Origin: RUG100 sp050953405
GTDB lineage: Bacteria > Bacillota > Clostridia > Peptostreptococcales > Anaerovoracaceae
Direction: 5' to 3'
Length of the DNA stretch: 64,000 nt
Assembly (NCBI GenBank): GCA_050953405.1
Contig: JBMNMP010000003.1
Span: 455,783-519,782 of the forward strand
The translations under genes were made by a program, and so were the position numbers. A model generated the notes under the pieces. It saw only the letters and a program-made list of their open reading frames with translations. It did no database searches and had not been told where the DNA came from. The first letter of the stretch is position 1. Every line of letters begins with the position of its first letter. Positions 61,985-64,000 of the stretch are shown here, piece by piece.

Positions 61985-62881
61985 ATGGAGAACTTTGAAG
62001 GACATGACAGATTTGCTTTCCCGGATTTCATAACCAGCGTCAGCGCCGGATACGGCGGTGAGTCACTGCTGATCGAGGGAAGCGAAAAAACCGCGCTCTA
62101 TGACTGCGGCATGGCTTACTGCGCGGAATCAGACCGTAGAAAATATCAAGAGGGCCCTCAACGGTAGGGCTCTTGATTATGTGCTCTGTTCACACACACA
62201 TTACGACCACATCGGTGGCCCTGCCATATGTCAGGGAGCAGTGGCCGCAGGTGGTCGTCTGCGGGGCGGAGCACGGAAAACAGGTGTTTCAGCGGCCGGG
62301 AGCACGCCGACTCATGAAAAAGCTGGGAGACGTGGCCGAGATAGCTTATGGCAGCGGGGACACCGACAAGGTGAAGACCGACGGGCTCGCTATCACCCGC
62401 GTGATAGGCGAAGGTGATGTGATCGATCTGGGATCGCGCAGCATCATAGTCATGGAAGCCAGGGGCCACACCGACTGTTCTCTGGCTTTCAAAATAGAGC
62501 CGGAGCACATACTCATCAGCAGTGAGACCACGGGCGTACTCTTTGGACGCGGGCGGGCGCACACGGCAACCCTGAAGAGCCACGAAGGCGTCATCCGCAC
62601 GATACACAAATGCAGAGCTTACAGGCCGAAGATGGTCATCTGCCCGCATTACGGTGTCATGCCCGGCGACTATATTGATGAGTACTGGGATCTGATAGAG
62701 AACATTGCCAACGAGGAAAAGGAGTTCATCGAAGGCATGTGGAAAAAGGGGTCTCAGTCAGGAAGAAATGCTGCAGGCGATGACGGATAAATACTGGACA
62801 AAAGAAAGGGAGACGGAACAGCCGATCGAAGCATTCCTGGTGAATGCCAGGGCAACGATTGACGTATATCGCCCTGAATAA
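61985..62881 (+). CDS. MBL-fold metallo-hydrolase (frameshifted)
   Basis: The protein of about 297 residues starts MENFEGHDRFAFPDFITSVS and has the metallo-beta-lactamase metal motif CSHTHYDHIGGP near residue 65 across a frameshift. A further histidine lies in EARGHTDCSLAFKI near 155, and VICPHYGVMPGDYIDEYW near 220. The C-terminus is restored by removing one G near 62751 (AAAAAGGGG), giving EEMLQAMTDKYWTKERETEQ and a TAA at 62879-62881. The substrate cannot be told. It appears to belong to a murI-linked operon. Confidence 0.75.
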
Positions 62882-62923
62882 TATAATAGCAACATTGGAA
62901 AAATCGGAGAAAGGTAACCAGAT

Positions 62924-64000
62924 ATGGAAAAAGTTGATTTTTTGCCCGTTCTGCTGGCTAGTGACATCAATGTCTACAGCATGGGAAGGGCGTTTCATGA
63001 AGCTTATGGAATAAGGTCTTTGATGGTGGCCAGACAGCTCTCGGGAGCTGTGCTGCACACCAGGATCCTGGACTATATAGAAGAGCCGCAGCTGGACAAG
63101 ACGGAGGTCTTTCTGAAGACCATGGATAAGATCGCGGATAAGTACGGCAAAGACCGCAAGCTGCTGCTGATCGGTTGCGCAGACCACTATGTGAGACTGG
63201 TGGTCGAGAACAAGGAATACCTGAGCAGAAAGTTCATCATCCCCCATGCGGACAAGGATGTCATGGACAATATAGTACTCAAGGAGACCTTCTACAACCG
63301 CTGTGATGAATTCGGGCTGGACTATGCGGCTACGTTCATCCACACACCGGAGACGGGCTACGATTATCACCTGGACTTCGGCTTCCCCGTCGTCCTCAAG
63401 GCTTCGGACAGCGTGAAATACCACGCTCACAAGTTTGACGGCTTTCACAAGGTCTTTTTCATCGACAACAGGGAAGAGCTGGATGCCACACTGAAGAAGA
63501 TCTATGCGGCTGGTTATGATGACCATATGATCATCCAGGATATGATACCCGGTGAAGATGCATGCATCTATGATCTTCACGTTTACACAGGCACCGACCA
63601 CAAGGTGAAGCTGATGAACATGGGCAACGTGGTCCTCGAAGAACATACGCCGACAGCGATAGGCAACAACGCGGCCACCGTAGTAGATCCGCACATCGAT
63701 GTCATGAAAAAGATCCAGGGCTTTCTGGAGGGCATCGGATACGAAGGCATGTGCGACTGCGATCTGAAGTACGACCGCAGGGACGGCAAGTATAAGATGC
63801 TGGAGATCAACATCAGGCAGGGCCGCAGCCATTACAGGATCACCGGCGGCGGCGACAATATCGCAAAGCTGATCACTGAGGACTTTGTCTATCACCATGA
63901 AATCCCGGGACCGAAGTACGTCACCGACAAGTTCTTCTGGCACGCAGTGCCCCTGGGCGTGGTTTACAAATATGTCAAGGATCCGAAACTGGTGAAGGAG
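62924..64000 (+). CDS. ATP-grasp carboxylate-amine ligase (truncated by window end)
   Basis: The frame opens at ATG 62924 after GGAGAAAGG and runs without a stop to the window edge, 359 codons. The start, VDFLPVLLASDINVYSMGRA, and the central PVVLKASDSVKYHAHKF and MIIQDMIPGEDACIYDLHVY show an ATP-grasp ligase. The Mg-binding region GMCDCDLKYDRRDGKYKMLEI and NIRQGRSHYRITGGGDN follows near 280. The N-terminus recalls D-aspartate ligases of the enterococcal Asl type that add D-Asp to peptidoglycan precursors, but this is from memory. Closeness to murI and the MurE-like gene agrees with a cell-wall role. Unlike its neighbours the frame is clean. Confidence 0.78.
   Translation, partial: MEKVDFLPVLLASDINVYSMGRAFHEAYGIRSLMVARQLSGAVLHTRILDYIEEPQLDKTEVFLKTMDKIADKYGKDRKLLLIGCADHYVRLVVENKEYLSRKFIIPHADKDVMDNIVLKETFYNRCDEFGLDYAATFIHTPETGYDYHLDFGFPVVLKASDSVKYHAHKFDGFHKVFFIDNREELDATLKKIYAAGYDDHMIIQDMIPGEDACIYDLHVYTGTDHKVKLMNMGNVVLEEHTPTAIGNNAATVVDPHIDVMKKIQGFLEGIGYEGMCDCDLKYDRRDGKYKMLEINIRQGRSHYRITGGGDNIAKLITEDFVYHHEIPGPKYVTDKFFWHAVPLGVVYKYVKDPKLVKE

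Noticed and set aside
54900..62800. Region of true pseudogenes or of programmed frameshifting
   Set aside because: Essential genes are hit on both strands, breaks are almost all single-base changes at short runs, no substitution stops were seen, and no slippery-site pattern repeats. Sequence error explains this better.
62726..63943. Open frame of 405 codons on the minus strand at the right end
   Set aside because: It is antisense to the ATP-grasp ligase, which has clear motifs and a ribosome binding site on the plus strand.
1..64000. CRISPR arrays, insertion sequences, prophage or tRNA genes
   Set aside because: I looked for regularly spaced repeats, transposase motifs, phage structural genes and tRNA-like cloverleaf ends with CCA on both strands and found none I could support. 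Reading by eye could miss a single tRNA.

Overview
The window is a 64 kb chromosomal segment of a strictly anaerobic, butyrate-forming member of the Clostridia (Bacillota). PolC-type replicase, RNase Y, MurT/GatD, an frr-uppS-cdsA-dxr-rseP-ispG-polC operon and ThiI paired with a cysteine desulfurase point to that phylum. A 4-hydroxybutyrate pathway, Bcd/EtfBA, butyryl-CoA:acetate CoA-transferase, a monomeric [FeFe]-hydrogenase and an NADH-linked flavin/Fe-S complex point to an amino-acid or GABA/succinate fermenter, perhaps near the Anaerovoracaceae (inference; no 16S rRNA is present). No rRNA, tRNA, CRISPR array, prophage or insertion sequence was recognised.

Layout. 1-9.1 kb: housekeeping operon (pyrH end, frr, uppS, cdsA, dxr, rseP, ispG, polC), tightly packed with ATGA overlaps. 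9.2-15.7 kb: MFS transporter, rodA and rny from overlapping divergent promoters, cysteine desulfurase and thiI. 15.9-21.9 kb: bcd-etfB-etfA, an Rh-type ammonium channel and a [FeFe]-hydrogenase. 22-33.5 kb: prmA-rsmE, a YARHG protein, a secreted protein, murT-gatD, maf, a class A PBP and comEC. 33.6-42.5 kb: a 28-residue ORF, the butyryl-CoA:acetate CoA-transferase, holA and a three-gene NuoE/NuoF/NuoG-like complex. 42.6-45.6 kb: TetR regulator and YhgE/Pip membrane protein. 45.8-52.3 kb: crotonase, thiN and the 4-hydroxybutyrate cluster (NifU-like, abfD, a small Cys-rich protein, abfT, 4hbD). 52.4-64 kb: DUF975 protein, a MurE-like ligase, a pyruvate/oxaloacetate carboxyltransferase, ybaK, rluA, nadK, pepF, murI, an acidic protein, an MBL hydrolase and a truncated ATP-grasp ligase.

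How it works together (inference from gene content): succinate semialdehyde is reduced by 4hbD, activated by abfT, and dehydrated and isomerised by abfD to crotonyl-CoA. Bcd/Etf reduces this to butyryl-CoA, probably with electron bifurcation to ferredoxin. The Cat-type transferase releases butyrate and makes acetyl-CoA. Reduced ferredoxin and NADH can be balanced by the hydrogenase and by the NuoEFG-like complex, and the Rh channel would pass the ammonium released by amino-acid fermentation.

Two things stand out. PolC has no room for its usual 3'-5' exonuclease domain. The third subunit of the NADH complex fuses a ferredoxin, a GltD-like flavin module and an FDH/NuoG-like module that lacks a recognisable Sec/Cys catalytic residue. 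A caution: nearly every gene from about 54.9 to 62.8 kb, and the NuoG-like gene at two points, carries frameshifts, mostly single extra bases at short homopolymers. Essential genes are among them, so sequence error is more likely than gene decay.
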